DNA of 64,000 bases from a virus: IMG/VR virus record IMGVR_UViG_3300006112_000008, positions 62,001 to 126,000 of that record; one strand, 5' to 3'. The translations under genes and the position numbers were made by a program. The notes under the pieces were generated by a model. That model was not told the DNA's origin, did not search any database, and saw nothing but the letters and a program-made list of their open reading frames with translations. Shown here in pieces: positions 29,317-37,300 of this stretch (the first letter of the stretch is position 1; every line of letters begins with the position of its first letter).

Positions 29317-32300
29317 TATACTACGAGTGTTAAGTTGATGTAATTGAGTGGGTAAGGTACATGGAGCTGAAGCTTCACATCGATGCGGTCGAGATATGTA
29401 GGATCTTGCTGGATCTCAAGAATATCTGTGGCGGGTGTAAAGCTCACGAGCTGATTTCCTGCCCTGACCGTGTAGGTCTGAGTGGCGTAGAAGTTCATCT
29501 GATTGATGATTGCATCTCTGATGACCTGGATGTTTGCGGGATTGATATTGTACGTACCGATATATGGAGAGAGCCTGGACTTAAGACCATAGCTGATGCT
29601 ATCCACGTTAGTTGTGATAGAATCTTCAGAGGTGTTTAAGTTTGTGCTATCTGTGGTGAGCTGATGACGAACATAAGGAACAGCTCCAACAATTTCCTGG
29701 GTAACCAACCAGATGCCTCTTTCAGCCATCACATTAAGCTGATCTTGAGTATATACGTTGACCACCTTGCTGAGATCGTCTGCACCGAGGATCTGCGTAT
29801 TCGTTAACCCTTGGTGAGGTACAACACCCGAGCGTAATCCGGCTAAGGCTGCCGCGAGGAAATACCCATCATACTGCTGACCATTAAATCCATAAGTGTC
29901 AGGGAAAACAACACGAACTCTTCGATTCATGTAGCTGCCTCCGATATCCGCGAGGTTTTGAGCTCTCTCGTCGAGAGTGTAATTGCGGATAATCTCTATC
30001 AACACAGGAGCAACAAGAGGAGCCGGTAATTGTGTAGCAATCACGAGAGTAGTCTGGCTCCTGACTTGGGCCACGGCGTATTCTTGATATGTTTGATTTC
30101 CTTGTGAATCCGTGGAGAAATTCATGCGGATAGAATCGCCGGGGCGAATTCCGTCGGTGATGAATGTAGCTCCAGATACCGTTAATAACGTATTTTGAGT
30201 ATTTGCAGCTAATGGGTCCGCGGTAATGGTACCTACCCAAGCAGTAGGCGACGAAGGATTGGCCATGTTTGTGGCTTGATCCAGAATGGATCCGGGACCG
30301 TACAGTACAGCGGTGTGTTTGTCTTGAATGGACAACCAGGCTACGCGCCAGAGACCCACCTGAGGGGTACTATAGGCGTTTACGTGGGAAACTACAGCTT
30401 CTTGTACAGCCTCATCAAAGGTAAGTGGTACGAATCCATAAACCTTATCACTCTTCTGGGCCACTCCGATAGCGTAATTATACCCGGCTAAGTCATTAGA
30501 TATAAGCCCGATATAGTAAACAGAAGCATCATTCGAGTTTAACACTGCGTTATAAACACCCTGCGCGAGAGGATTGTCGGGGTGCACTGTACCTAAATAC
30601 TTAGTAACGTCCGCCTCGTTATTTACAGAACCGATAGAAACAGAGTTCACTGTGGTGAGGTCTCTGTGTTCTACATAAATATTGGCCGAAGTGATTGTAA
30701 GCGGGAGAGGAACTCCGCCAAAAATGATACCAGGATCAGTTGTAACCACTCCACTGTTGATCTGAATCTCATTACCTCCCAAAGACTGCCAGTTGTGAGT
30801 ACCGGTAGTTAAGTTTTTAATTGGAGGAATCTGAGTGGACGCTTGATTTAACGAGAGCGTTAAGTAGATATTTGGATTGCTGGCATTAAGAATTGCACTA
30901 GGTAAGTTGTCAGCAATTTGGATAACGTTAACAGCTCCGAGCGACGCGGCTTGTGCGGTGATGTAGTATATATCACCAGCAACTAAACCGGCAGCACCGG
31001 AAGTGGTACCAGCGGTAAACGTTGCAGCTACACCATAGTTACCCACTGTGATGGCTGAGTTAAGCGGAACAAGTACGGCGGGGCTAGAGTCACCGTTGTC
31101 TGCTGTGATAGCCACCTGGGCGCAAGTATTTGCGTTACCGGCTCCCCCATTGAGTGAAGGATCGTAGAAGTTACCGCCGCGAATAACGGTGATTTTATAC
31201 ACGGTGTTATTTACACCCGTGTATGTTCCTGCGGTTGTATAGGCAGCATTCACAGTAGGAGCCTGGAAAGTTAATGACCAGCTCATGCCTACCGAGAAAG
31301 CGTTTGAAATCGAAGCGCTGTTTGGGAAAGTTAATGTGATTGTATTGCCCGCATCATCAGTATCGATCACTAATGTCCAGGTCTCTGTACCTCCGGAGCC
31401 GACGCCAGTGGCGGCAACACCAGAAACAGGCACAAAAGCTCCATTGGAAGATACAACGTTAAATGTAGCGTTGGAAACATTAGTACCGCTGGCAACAGTC
31501 ACCTTAATGGTGTCACCCATTATTCTGAGTGCCTTATGGCCGACCCAGGTGGCTGAATATGTAGCAGCAACAGTAAAGTTGGGAGCCGATGGAGCTGTGG
31601 TTGCCCCTGCCCAGGCATAGGTTGCGCTAGATGGGTTGAGGATATTATTGATACCGATATTAGACGGATCTTCGAAATTACCGTTGATATGGTACGTTAT
31701 GCCAGAACCTGTGGTGATTCCTGGGATAGGCTCTCCAAAGACGCGGTCAAGAACAACAGAGTGTACACTCTGGATGCCCACTATTCGGTAGGTAGTACCA
31801 GCAATAGCCGCTGTTTCACCGCTAGGAGCGGTAGCTGCGGTCACAGTTAAAAACTGGCCAACATTCGCTTGAGTGAAAACAACGGTAGAGTCTGTGAATA
31901 TGTTTGTAGCCGGATTAGCGACAGACCCTGAAGTGCTCGAAAAAACAGGAGAACCTACAGAGGCAGAAAGAGAGGAGTTCTCTCTATATGTGTCGCGAAT
32001 AAGTCCAGTGATTTGGGAAGTTAAAGAATTTCCAGAGTCATCGATAATGCTGACAACGTCCCCAACCTGTACGTCACGGTTTGAAAAATATGTTGAGCGG
32101 GTATATCCATACTGGGACTGAAGAGCGGAAGAGCTGTAGTATGAATTCTGTGGGTTCCACTTAAGTCTGTTTGGGTATTTATTGCTGGAGGGGGCAGTGA
32201 CAAGGCCCACCTTTGTTTGATTGCTCTGAGGCGCTACATTAAATGCTGCGAGCGGGAAATATGTAGCTACAACGTTTTCGAAAAATACCTTGGTATATGA

Positions 32301-32549
32301 AGAGTCAACAAAAGTGCCAGCAACCACACCAGGAACGGCGTAGAGCACCGTAGAAGCAGGCTGATATGCATTACCTAAGCTAGGTGTTGTGGGGTGAACA
32401 ACTTCGGTATTCGGCTTCTCAGAGGCTACGTTATATCTAGCCAAATTGAACTGAGGACCGATAATGAAGGCCGCTAACGGATTTGTTGTATAAACAGGGA
32501 TCTGGGTGAACTCCTGCTGAATTAATACTTTTGGTACGATGTATGCCAT
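29316..32549 (-). CDS. Tail sheath protein, 1077 aa
   Basis: The N-terminus has sheath features (AYIVPKVLIQQEFTQIPVYT then PLAAFIIGPQFNLARYN). The C-terminal ~320 residues hold the conserved sheath domain: VVFPDTYGFNGQQYDGYFLA then AALAGLRSGVVPHQGLTNT, VVNVYTQDQLNVMAERGI and ISYGLKSRLSPYIGTYNINP, ending with a beta strand (YPLNYINLTLVV). At 1077 aa it is much longer than T4 gp18 (659), the excess being beta-rich Gly/Thr/Ala insertion domains (~150-700) probably exposed on the tail surface. Codons are visibly richer in G/C than those of neighbours, consistent with high expression. It contracts to drive the tube. Confidence 0.9.
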   Translation of the reverse strand: MAYIVPKVLIQQEFTQIPVYTTNPLAAFIIGPQFNLARYNVASEKPNTEVVHPTTPSLGNAYQPASTVLYAVPGVVAGTFVDSSYTKVFFENVVATYFPLAAFNVAPQSNQTKVGLVTAPSSNKYPNRLKWNPQNSYYSSSALQSQYGYTRSTYFSNRDVQVGDVVSIIDDSGNSLTSQITGLIRDTYRENSSLSASVGSPVFSSTSGSVANPATNIFTDSTVVFTQANVGQFLTVTAATAPSGETAAIAGTTYRIVGIQSVHSVVLDRVFGEPIPGITTGSGITYHINGNFEDPSNIGINNILNPSSATYAWAGATTAPSAPNFTVAATYSATWVGHKALRIMGDTIKVTVASGTNVSNATFNVVSSNGAFVPVSGVAATGVGSGGTETWTLVIDTDDAGNTITLTFPNSASISNAFSVGMSWSLTFQAPTVNAAYTTAGTYTGVNNTVYKITVIRGGNFYDPSLNGGAGNANTCAQVAITADNGDSSPAVLVPLNSAITVGNYGVAATFTAGTTSGAAGLVAGDIYYITAQAASLGAVNVIQIADNLPSAILNASNPNIYLTLSLNQASTQIPPIKNLTTGTHNWQSLGGNEIQINSGVVTTDPGIIFGGVPLPLTITSANIYVEHRDLTTVNSVSIGSVNNEADVTKYLGTVHPDNPLAQGVYNAVLNSNDASVYYIGLISNDLAGYNYAIGVAQKSDKVYGFVPLTFDEAVQEAVVSHVNAYSTPQVGLWRVAWLSIQDKHTAVLYGPGSILDQATNMANPSSPTAWVGTITADPLAANTQNTLLTVSGATFITDGIRPGDSIRMNFSTDSQGNQTYQEYAVAQVRSQTTLVIATQLPAPLVAPVLIEIIRNYTLDERAQNLADIGGSYMNRRVRVVFPDTYGFNGQQYDGYFLAAALAGLRSGVVPHQGLTNTQILGADDLSKVVNVYTQDQLNVMAERGIWLVTQEIVGAVPYVRHQLTTDSTNLNTSEDSITTNVDSISYGLKSRLSPYIGTYNINPANIQVIRDAIINQMNFYATQTYTVRAGNQLVSFTPATDILEIQQDPTYLDRIDVKLQLHVPYPLNYINLTLVV

Positions 32550-32567
32550 ATTTTTCTCCTGGATTGT

Positions 32568-32604
32568 TATTTATAATTTTAGATTAATCTTCTACTGCTT
32601 GCAA
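32568..32604 (-). promoter_or_regulatory. Sheath promoter region: TTGCAA/TAAAAT pair and T4-late-like TATAAATA
   Basis: Two candidate promoters overlap. A sigma-70-like pair has TTGCAA (32599-32604), a 17-nt spacer and TAAAAT (32576-32581). An exact T4 late box TATAAATA lies at 32568-32575, followed by ACAATCCAGGAGAAAAATATG. A strong AGGAG ribosome site lies in the short leader. Confidence 0.5.
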
Positions 32605-32618
32605 TATTATTTTCCCAC

Positions 32619-33314
32619 TTATTGATTTAGAAGTGGAGATTCTGCACAATTTGTAAACACGGTAAAGCTCACTGTTTTCAATTTTAAATGATCTCCCGTA
32701 ATTGTAAAGCCCATATCGAACGCCGTGAATAAATTTAATGTTACGGCATAGTGTTCTTTAGATTCTAAGTACAAAGAAGGGCTAGACATAGAGTCGATTC
32801 TAAATTTTCTTAAAAAGAAATCTCTCCTTATTTCTTCTGCATGATCTAAATAAACCCTAGATAAATACTGGGCGAACTGCTCTGCAAAACCTATATTAGT
32901 GGCCACCACTGTTACTTGTACAGGCATTTGCAATATAGCTAATTTTTCTTTTTGTGACTCTTTTGAATTTCCGCCTATTTGCTGATTAAATGTGGGATGA
33001 TCGTATCTTGCGTCCCCTCTACTTATAAAAACAGCTGGTCTTTTTTGTACCACGTCATCTCTATAATTGTATGCAATATCTAAAAATATTTCTGATTTTT
33101 TAGGGTCTCTATCAAATTTTTGAGAAAATACAAACCCCTGACTTTGTGGGGTATTAGAGAGCATGTAATTAGCTGCCATTTCATAACAAATATTCTGCAC
33201 CGTCCACGGATTTAAAACTAAATTTTTATTAGTGTACGGTTGAGGCATTTCTCTCAAAAAAGGAGAGGTGTAGCCTACCAATGGGGGGCAAACTAAATTA
33301 TCTTCGTTACTCAT
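32619..33314 (-). CDS. Tail terminator/completion-type protein, 231 aa
   Basis: I place the start at ATG 33314 rather than the upstream TTG at 33323; it overlaps the previous stop (ATGAGTAA). The region VQVTVVATNIGFAEQFAQYL followed by SRVYLDHAEEIRRDF, and the final ITGDHLKLKTVSFTVFTN strand, are compatible with a tail-terminator fold, and it sits directly upstream of the sheath gene, the usual place of gp15-like proteins. Homology to gp15 is not demonstrable by eye. Confidence 0.5.
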   Translation of the reverse strand: MSNEDNLVCPPLVGYTSPFLREMPQPYTNKNLVLNPWTVQNICYEMAANYMLSNTPQSQGFVFSQKFDRDPKKSEIFLDIAYNYRDDVVQKRPAVFISRGDARYDHPTFNQQIGGNSKESQKEKLAILQMPVQVTVVATNIGFAEQFAQYLSRVYLDHAEEIRRDFFLRKFRIDSMSSPSLYLESKEHYAVTLNLFTAFDMGFTITGDHLKLKTVSFTVFTNCAESPLLNQ

Positions 33315-34116
33315 ATAGGTCAACAGGCACTTGAATTTGATATATAGTATCAGTGGGTGGGATAAGGCGCAATGTTACTTTCTGACTAACTGGAATACCC
33401 GTGCCTGGAAAATAAGTAATACCTTTTGAAAGTACATCGTATCTAAATCCGTCTATGTTCGTACATATCACATCTCTTACATCTAGTGAAGGATATCCAG
33501 GAAATCTTGCTATGGTATCTGCTGTTTCCTTAACGCCAAGACCACTAGGATCCATTTGTTTATCTAGCTGGGCGGTATCTATAACGTATGTGCATGGAAC
33601 TGGTGAAAAATATCCTCCAGCTATACCTATACCCAGATCTTGATTTCTTTCGTCCGCGATGGGTACACCAGAAACAGGGTCTACGGTTGGAGTAGAAACT
33701 GCTCCGTAAGTCTTTTTCTTTAGTAGCCAGGCCTCGTGACCGGCAAAACGAGATAATAAAAATTCTTTCCTTAATATCTCACTAGCCATCGCATATCTGC
33801 GCTGCTCTGTACTCGTATGACCAAAAATAATAGAATTTGAATAATACTGTTTATTGTCTCCTGTGACTAATAAGATTCTATAATTATAATTTAAAGACCA
33901 AGACTGCTTTTGATTAGAATTATCAACAGCAAAAAAATTATCTCCTACAGAAATTTGATATTCTATTTCACTAAAATCTAAAGCCTGACTTACTTGCAGT
34001 GTAAAATTATAAGGCAGAGGAGCATTAAAAAAAGGATCAAGTTCCCATTGAATAAAATGACCTCTGACAAAATCAGGAATCATGAAAATCTTAGAAAAAA
34101 CTTCAGTGCCGTTCAT
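33307..34116 (-). CDS. Neck/head-tail joining protein, 269 aa
   Basis: The ATG overlaps the upstream stop (ATGA). The first 100 residues look like a fibronectin/Ig-type beta sandwich (FTLQVSQALDFSEIEYQISV, NYRILLVTGDNKQYYSNSII). The middle contains RRYAMASEILRKEFLLSRFAGHEAWLLKKK, a segment resembling the helical clamp of neck proteins. The C-terminus is beta-rich with TLRLIPPTDTIYQIQVPVDL. It lies between small neck proteins and the tail-completion gene. Role as a neck protein is inferred from order. Confidence 0.5.
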   Translation of the reverse strand: MNGTEVFSKIFMIPDFVRGHFIQWELDPFFNAPLPYNFTLQVSQALDFSEIEYQISVGDNFFAVDNSNQKQSWSLNYNYRILLVTGDNKQYYSNSIIFGHTSTEQRRYAMASEILRKEFLLSRFAGHEAWLLKKKTYGAVSTPTVDPVSGVPIADERNQDLGIGIAGGYFSPVPCTYVIDTAQLDKQMDPSGLGVKETADTIARFPGYPSLDVRDVICTNIDGFRYDVLSKGITYFPGTGIPVSQKVTLRLIPPTDTIYQIQVPVDLYE

Positions 34117-34352
34117 TTGTTTTTATTGATGGGAAATACATTACTCATAATAGCTCTAGCAATTATCCCTACCGGCGAAGTCAAATTATTTAAATAGCTA
34201 GAGTCATTTAAAATAACCATAGCTGGGTTTTTTTTAGCTGCAGCTGCGTATATTGCTCTTGTTAAAGCTCCTGGCTGTCTGCCGTTATTTATACCATCCA
34301 AAGCTTCTCCAAGCTTATTTAAGCCATCTGCAAATTTATTGTCGCCGTTCAT
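34113..34352 (-). CDS. Small neck-region protein, 79 aa
   Basis: Not recognised. A polar N-terminal helix (FADGLNKLGEALDGINNGRQ), an Ala/Lys-rich middle (ALTRAIYAAAAKKNPAMVI) and a hydrophobic end (SPVGIIARAIMSNVFPINKN). It starts two bases after the stop of the 148-aa gene and overlaps the next start. Probably a small structural or assembly protein of the connector. Confidence 0.45.
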   Translation of the reverse strand: MNGDNKFADGLNKLGEALDGINNGRQPGALTRAIYAAAAKKNPAMVILNDSSYLNNLTSPVGIIARAIMSNVFPINKNK

Positions 34353-34354
34353 AT

Positions 34355-34801
34355 TTACCCTATATCCCTGTAAATATATTCAGAGTTCTTTGTGCCGTAA
34401 ACTTGAGCGATATTTTGGCTTATCCTTATGTTTTGCGCTAACTCCTTAAACTCCGTCCATAATTGATTTCCAAGCTCTAAAAATATTTGCGCCTTGTCTT
34501 TGTCGTTAATTTGCACACCGTCAGCAGCATAACTGAATTGATTACCTGCCTCGTTTATAGCTGCACTCCTCAATAAATAACCTGATGTACCTAACAGCAA
34601 TAAACCTCTGAATGGAAACTTTTCTATTGTGTAATAAACTCCTATAGGTGGAAGCATTAAATTGAAATAATCAACTGTATTAATCATTGCTTGATTGATC
34701 ATTTCCTGAGTCCAACGAATACCTAAAAGCAATGGATTTAGTTCCGCTCTGTCCATCATGAACAAACGTATTTCTTCTGGTGTGATTAGCGGGTTAGCCA
34801 T
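34355..34801 (-). CDS. Head completion/connector-type protein, 148 aa
   Basis: Helical N-terminus (ITPEEIRLFMMDRAELNPLL, WTQEMINQAMINTVDYFNLM), a hydrophobic centre (FRGLLLLGTSGYLLRSAAIN) and a helical C-terminus (IFLELGNQLWTEFKELAQNI). The opening 'eEIR.fl.D....N.l.....t.e....a...' pattern and length resemble head-tail adaptor proteins. It is one of the first genes after the capsid terminator. Assignment is tentative. Confidence 0.5.
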   Translation of the reverse strand: MANPLITPEEIRLFMMDRAELNPLLLGIRWTQEMINQAMINTVDYFNLMLPPIGVYYTIEKFPFRGLLLLGTSGYLLRSAAINEAGNQFSYAADGVQINDKDKAQIFLELGNQLWTEFKELAQNIRISQNIAQVYGTKNSEYIYRDIG

Positions 34802-34806
34802 TTGAT

Positions 34807-35040
34807 TTATTTAATTTTAGGGTTATTCAAGTTTGTGGCTGGTTTGGGCACAGATCCAGACATTGTGGTATTACCGCCTGGATTAACAGGAGCTGAAGTG
34901 ATAGGAGCTCTTTTAAACGGCTGACCATTATTTATATTTGGGGTGACTAAATTGTTTTGTGGGGCGCTCATTTGAGTTCCTGCCGGAGTAGCTGTTTCAG
35001 CATACTTTAAAAAACTGTCTAGAATATCTATTGCCCTCAT
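34807..35040 (-). CDS. Small Pro/Asn-rich protein, 77 aa
   Basis: Not recognised. A short N-terminal helix (MRAIDILDSFLKYAETATPA) is followed by a low-complexity Pro/Asn/Gly/Thr tail with no fold. It is the first gene after the capsid terminator. The start ATG at 35040 has no clear AGGAG. The amphipathic N-terminal helix resembles the short targeting-like segments of other head proteins in this phage. Confidence 0.45.
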   Translation of the reverse strand: MRAIDILDSFLKYAETATPAGTQMSAPQNNLVTPNINNGQPFKRAPITSAPVNPGGNTTMSGSVPKPATNLNNPKIK

Positions 35041-35076
35041 GGTTACATTATATCTTTATAGTTTGAGGTTGTGAAT

Positions 35077-35110
35077 ACAAAAAATTAGGGGGAGCCGAAG
35101 CTCCCCCTAA
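35077..35110 (-). terminator. Intrinsic terminator after major capsid gene
   Basis: On the minus strand TTAGGGGGAGC pairs perfectly with GCTCCCCCTAA (11 bp) around a TTCG tetraloop closed by C-G, followed by a run of T. This is one of the strongest terminators in the window and sits 26 nt after the capsid stop codon. Confidence 0.95.
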
Positions 35111-35135
35111 CATATTTACAACTCTAAGATTAAGC

Positions 35136-36092
35136 TCAGGAGAACTGAATCTTAACAGCGCCCTTGACGTTGCCAATGGCGAGCGAGATGTTCATGTACT
35201 GGAAGTACTCGAGGAAGTAGGCTTCGTTTCTCATGAACACGGTGAGCGGCTGGAGTCTGTAGTACTTACCGAGGAACTCCTCAGAAGAGAAGAGATAGAT
35301 AGTACCATCAGGAACCAAGTCACGCTTGATCGTGTAGATGGGCTTCACGCCAAGAAGAGTCTTGGAGGGAAGACCATTGATAAACGTTTCCTGGGCGAGG
35401 TCACCACCAACTTCAGAACGACCCATCTTAACGAAGTCGTCCGCAGTAACGGTGTTCATGAGCATAACGCCCTTGCTCTCTCCACCATCAGGCTGCGAGG
35501 CACCAAAGGGAACCTGGAGGCGCTTGATAACCTTGAAGGCTTCAGCCACAGACTCACGAGTGATACCGCCGGAGATGCTAACGTTCTGAGGAAGGCCGAG
35601 ACCGTTCAGTGAGTTAGCTGTGTTGAGGGTACCAACAGAGCTGTTGATAGTGTTGATGAAGCTCGTGTCAATCTGCGTAGCGATATCCTTGGTGCTGAGC
35701 TCAAGCATGATAGCACGGATGTCGTAGTCGTATGTACGAAGCTTATCGATGTCCTTGCTGAACTTAGGCGAGAGGATGCGGCTGAAGTACGAAGGATAAC
35801 GGGTACCCTTGAACTGGAAGGCATCAGGAACAACACCAAGCGGGACGGAAACAGCAGGGGCTGTATCAGGCTCGCGATCGTTCCACTTAACAAGGAGCTC
35901 GGGATCCTGGGCCTTATCGAGCTCATCATTGCTGAGATCGATAGGGGTGAGGATCTTTTCAGCGAAGCTTTCTTCACGAAGCTTGTTGCGGGTGAACTGT
36001 TGAGCAGAAACAGCAGCCTGCTTCTCCTGTCCGGACTTCACCATCTCAACGAATGTGTCGTTGAACACTTTTACATCAGCGATTTTTTCCAT
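35136..36092 (-). CDS. Major capsid protein (HK97-type), 318 aa
   Basis: Pattern of an HK97-fold capsid protein: a helical N-arm, an E-loop-like segment, a spine helix (TRESVAEAFKVIKRLQVPFG), then a P-domain/A-domain beta run (KGVMLMNTVTADDFVKMGRS, LLGVKPIYTIKRDLVPDGTI, IYLFSSEEFLGKYYRLQPLT) and a C-terminal A-domain (YFQYMNISLAIGNVKGAVKI). It is strongly biased to G/C-ending codons unlike flanking genes, has an AAGGAG ribosome site, lies after scaffold and protease genes and is followed by a strong terminator. Cleavage by the nearby prohead protease is likely but no site is proven. Confidence 0.8.
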   Translation of the reverse strand: MEKIADVKVFNDTFVEMVKSGQEKQAAVSAQQFTRNKLREESFAEKILTPIDLSNDELDKAQDPELLVKWNDREPDTAPAVSVPLGVVPDAFQFKGTRYPSYFSRILSPKFSKDIDKLRTYDYDIRAIMLELSTKDIATQIDTSFINTINSSVGTLNTANSLNGLGLPQNVSISGGITRESVAEAFKVIKRLQVPFGASQPDGGESKGVMLMNTVTADDFVKMGRSEVGGDLAQETFINGLPSKTLLGVKPIYTIKRDLVPDGTIYLFSSEEFLGKYYRLQPLTVFMRNEAYFLEYFQYMNISLAIGNVKGAVKIQFS

Positions 36093-36111
36093 AATATTAT
36101 ATACTCCTTGA

Positions 36112-36609
36112 TTAGGCTGCGATTAATTTGATTCCGAGGAACGCTGTGGTTGTTCCGATAGCGGAACCAGCAGCAGTGTTAGGGAGGTTGCGGATACCCT
36201 CAACAACTCCGACCTGCTTGGCGCTGGAAGAAGAAGTCGTGATTAATCCTGATGCGTTAGCATAAACGGGTACACCAACAGCATAGTTTGAGTTGTTGAT
36301 TGTGAGGGCAGCTACAGAGCTGTCTACCTCAACCACTGTGCCGCCATCGAGGAGATAAATTCCGATCGATCCGGTATTGATGGCGTCGCCATCACCAGTG
36401 TTGGGAGTTACGTTGTTGTTAAGCGTGTTTAATGAAAAGCCAACGAGATCATTAGCGGGGGTTCCAGAAACACCTAAAAGAGCGGTGCCTGTGGAGGGAT
36501 CCACGCGAACTACTTGGCCTGCGGTTACTGTCTGACTAGTTCCGAGCGTGACAACCTTGTCGGCTTGTCCCAAGCTAAGAGCTGGTCCTTTTTTGAAGTT
36601 AATAGCCAT
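36112..36609 (-). CDS. Capsid decoration/head structural protein, 165 aa
   Basis: A small beta-rich protein (LSLGQADKVVTLGTSQTVTA, GQVVRVDPSTGTALLGVSGT) with Ser/Thr/Gly/Val bias and a C-terminal TTAFLGIKLIAA strand, typical of decoration or head-fibre-base proteins placed just before the capsid gene. G/C-ending codons suggest high expression. Its 148-nt upstream gap has a promoter, a structured element and an A/C-rich leader without Shine-Dalgarno, closely similar to the leader of the gene at 63262. No sequence similarity of the two proteins was established. Confidence 0.6.
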   Translation of the reverse strand: MAINFKKGPALSLGQADKVVTLGTSQTVTAGQVVRVDPSTGTALLGVSGTPANDLVGFSLNTLNNNVTPNTGDGDAINTGSIGIYLLDGGTVVEVDSSVAALTINNSNYAVGVPVYANASGLITTSSSSAKQVGVVEGIRNLPNTAAGSAIGTTTAFLGIKLIAA

Positions 36610-36660
36610 AATTTTTTGATTTTGGTTTGTTGTTGTTTAATTTTGGTTTTCGCTTCTGCT
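36610..36660 (-). promoter_or_regulatory. Shine-Dalgarno-less A/C-rich leader of decoration gene
   Basis: The 40 nt before the ATG consist almost only of A and C with some T (AACCAAAATTAAACAACAAC then AAACCAAAATCAAAAAATT). It matches the leader of the 63262 gene (AACCAAAAACAAACAACAAT...AAAAATTATGGCTA). No AGGAG is present. It may act as an unstructured ribosome standby site or S1-binding leader. Confidence 0.5.
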
Positions 36661-36707
36661 ACCTCATACTGGTACCGATCAGGGTATCACAAGTCGCATT
36701 GCCGAAG
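36653..36707 (-). promoter_or_regulatory. Structured 5' UTR element upstream of decoration gene
   Basis: CTTCGGC (36701-36707) pairs with GCAGAAG (36653-36659) with one G-A mismatch. Inside, TACC (36683-36686) pairs with GGTA (36673-36676) around CTGATC. It is placed between a probable promoter and the A/C-rich leader. It is weaker than the element before 63262 but in the same relative position. Confidence 0.35.
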
Positions 36708-36721
36708 TTTTGTATATTTAA

Positions 36722-36749
36722 TTATTACAAAATTTTATTACAGAGTCAA
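36722..36749 (-). promoter_or_regulatory. Promoter of decoration/major capsid unit
   Basis: Minus-strand TTGACT (36744-36749), 16-nt spacer, TAATAA (36722-36727) followed by TTAAATATAC. The architecture (-35, 16 nt, TAATAAT/A) equals that of the promoter at 63120-63147 before the other A/C-leader gene. Confidence 0.5.
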
Positions 36750-36757
36750 ATATATTT

Positions 36758-37150
36758 TTACTCATCAAGAAGGTTATAATTTGAATCATAACCGAAAGCT
36801 TTACGCATCACAGGGTCAACGCTATCTCCTGCGGTTTTAACAGAAGCTACTTCTCCAAACGAGGAGACATCAGAAGCTTCACAAATCTTTTGAATGATCG
36901 TGGCGAGATACTTATGATCTTCTTTGGCCTTCTTAACAAAACGACGCTTATCATATTCGTCGTTGATAAAGTCAGACTCATAAAGAGCATTAGCTGCAAG
37001 TTTGAGGGCGTGATTAAACTCTTCATCACACTGCGTGGTCTCAGAAGCGATTTTTTCGTTTACCTTGGACAGCTCTGCCTTAAGCTCACTAATTTCGGCT
37101 TGCGCTATTTTAACAAATTCTTCAATTTTGTTGAGCGTTTCCTTGTCCAT
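36758..37150 (-). CDS. Helical head-region protein, 130 aa
   Basis: Not recognised. Heptad-rich first 45 residues (IEEFVKIAQAEISELKAELS then KVNEKIASE) predict a coiled coil. The C-terminal part is mixed and ends with a VMRKAFGYDSNYNLLDE tail. It lies between the scaffold-like gene and the capsid unit and overlaps a 55-codon small gene upstream. A minor scaffold or core protein is possible. Confidence 0.5.
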   Translation of the reverse strand: MDKETLNKIEEFVKIAQAEISELKAELSKVNEKIASETTQCDEEFNHALKLAANALYESDFINDEYDKRRFVKKAKEDHKYLATIIQKICEASDVSSFGEVASVKTAGDSVDPVMRKAFGYDSNYNLLDE

Positions 37151-37289
37151 TGTTTTTGGTAGTTCTCTCTAGGAGGATTAAACTTTCAATATATTCTAAA
37201 ACTTTTCTTTTGTCTGCGTCGGTAATTTTAGTCAAGGCTTTTAAGGCCTCTAGCTCTAAGGGGGATTGAACTCCTGTAGAGCTTTCCAT
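37122..37289 (-). CDS. Small helical protein, 55 aa
   Basis: Starts at ATG 37289, 12 nt after the stop of the scaffold-like gene, and ends at TGA 37122 inside the start of the next gene (29-nt overlap). The translation has a coherent helical composition (PLELEALKALTKITDADKRK then VLEYIESLILLE) with acidic and Leu residues, unlike chance frames. No Shine-Dalgarno is visible, so it would depend on coupling. Tentative. Confidence 0.4.
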   Translation of the reverse strand: MESSTGVQSPLELEALKALTKITDADKRKVLEYIESLILLERTTKNNGQGNAQQN

Positions 37290-37300
37290 TAAAGGATTAA

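Noticed and set aside
32619-33323. TTG 33323 as start of the tail-completion protein
   Set aside because: ATG 33314 overlaps the previous stop in the usual coupled way and is a better codon.
35606-35977. Long frame opposite/alternate to the capsid gene
   Set aside because: It is Ser/Arg-rich and arises from the G/C-biased codons of the capsid gene; no initiation signal.
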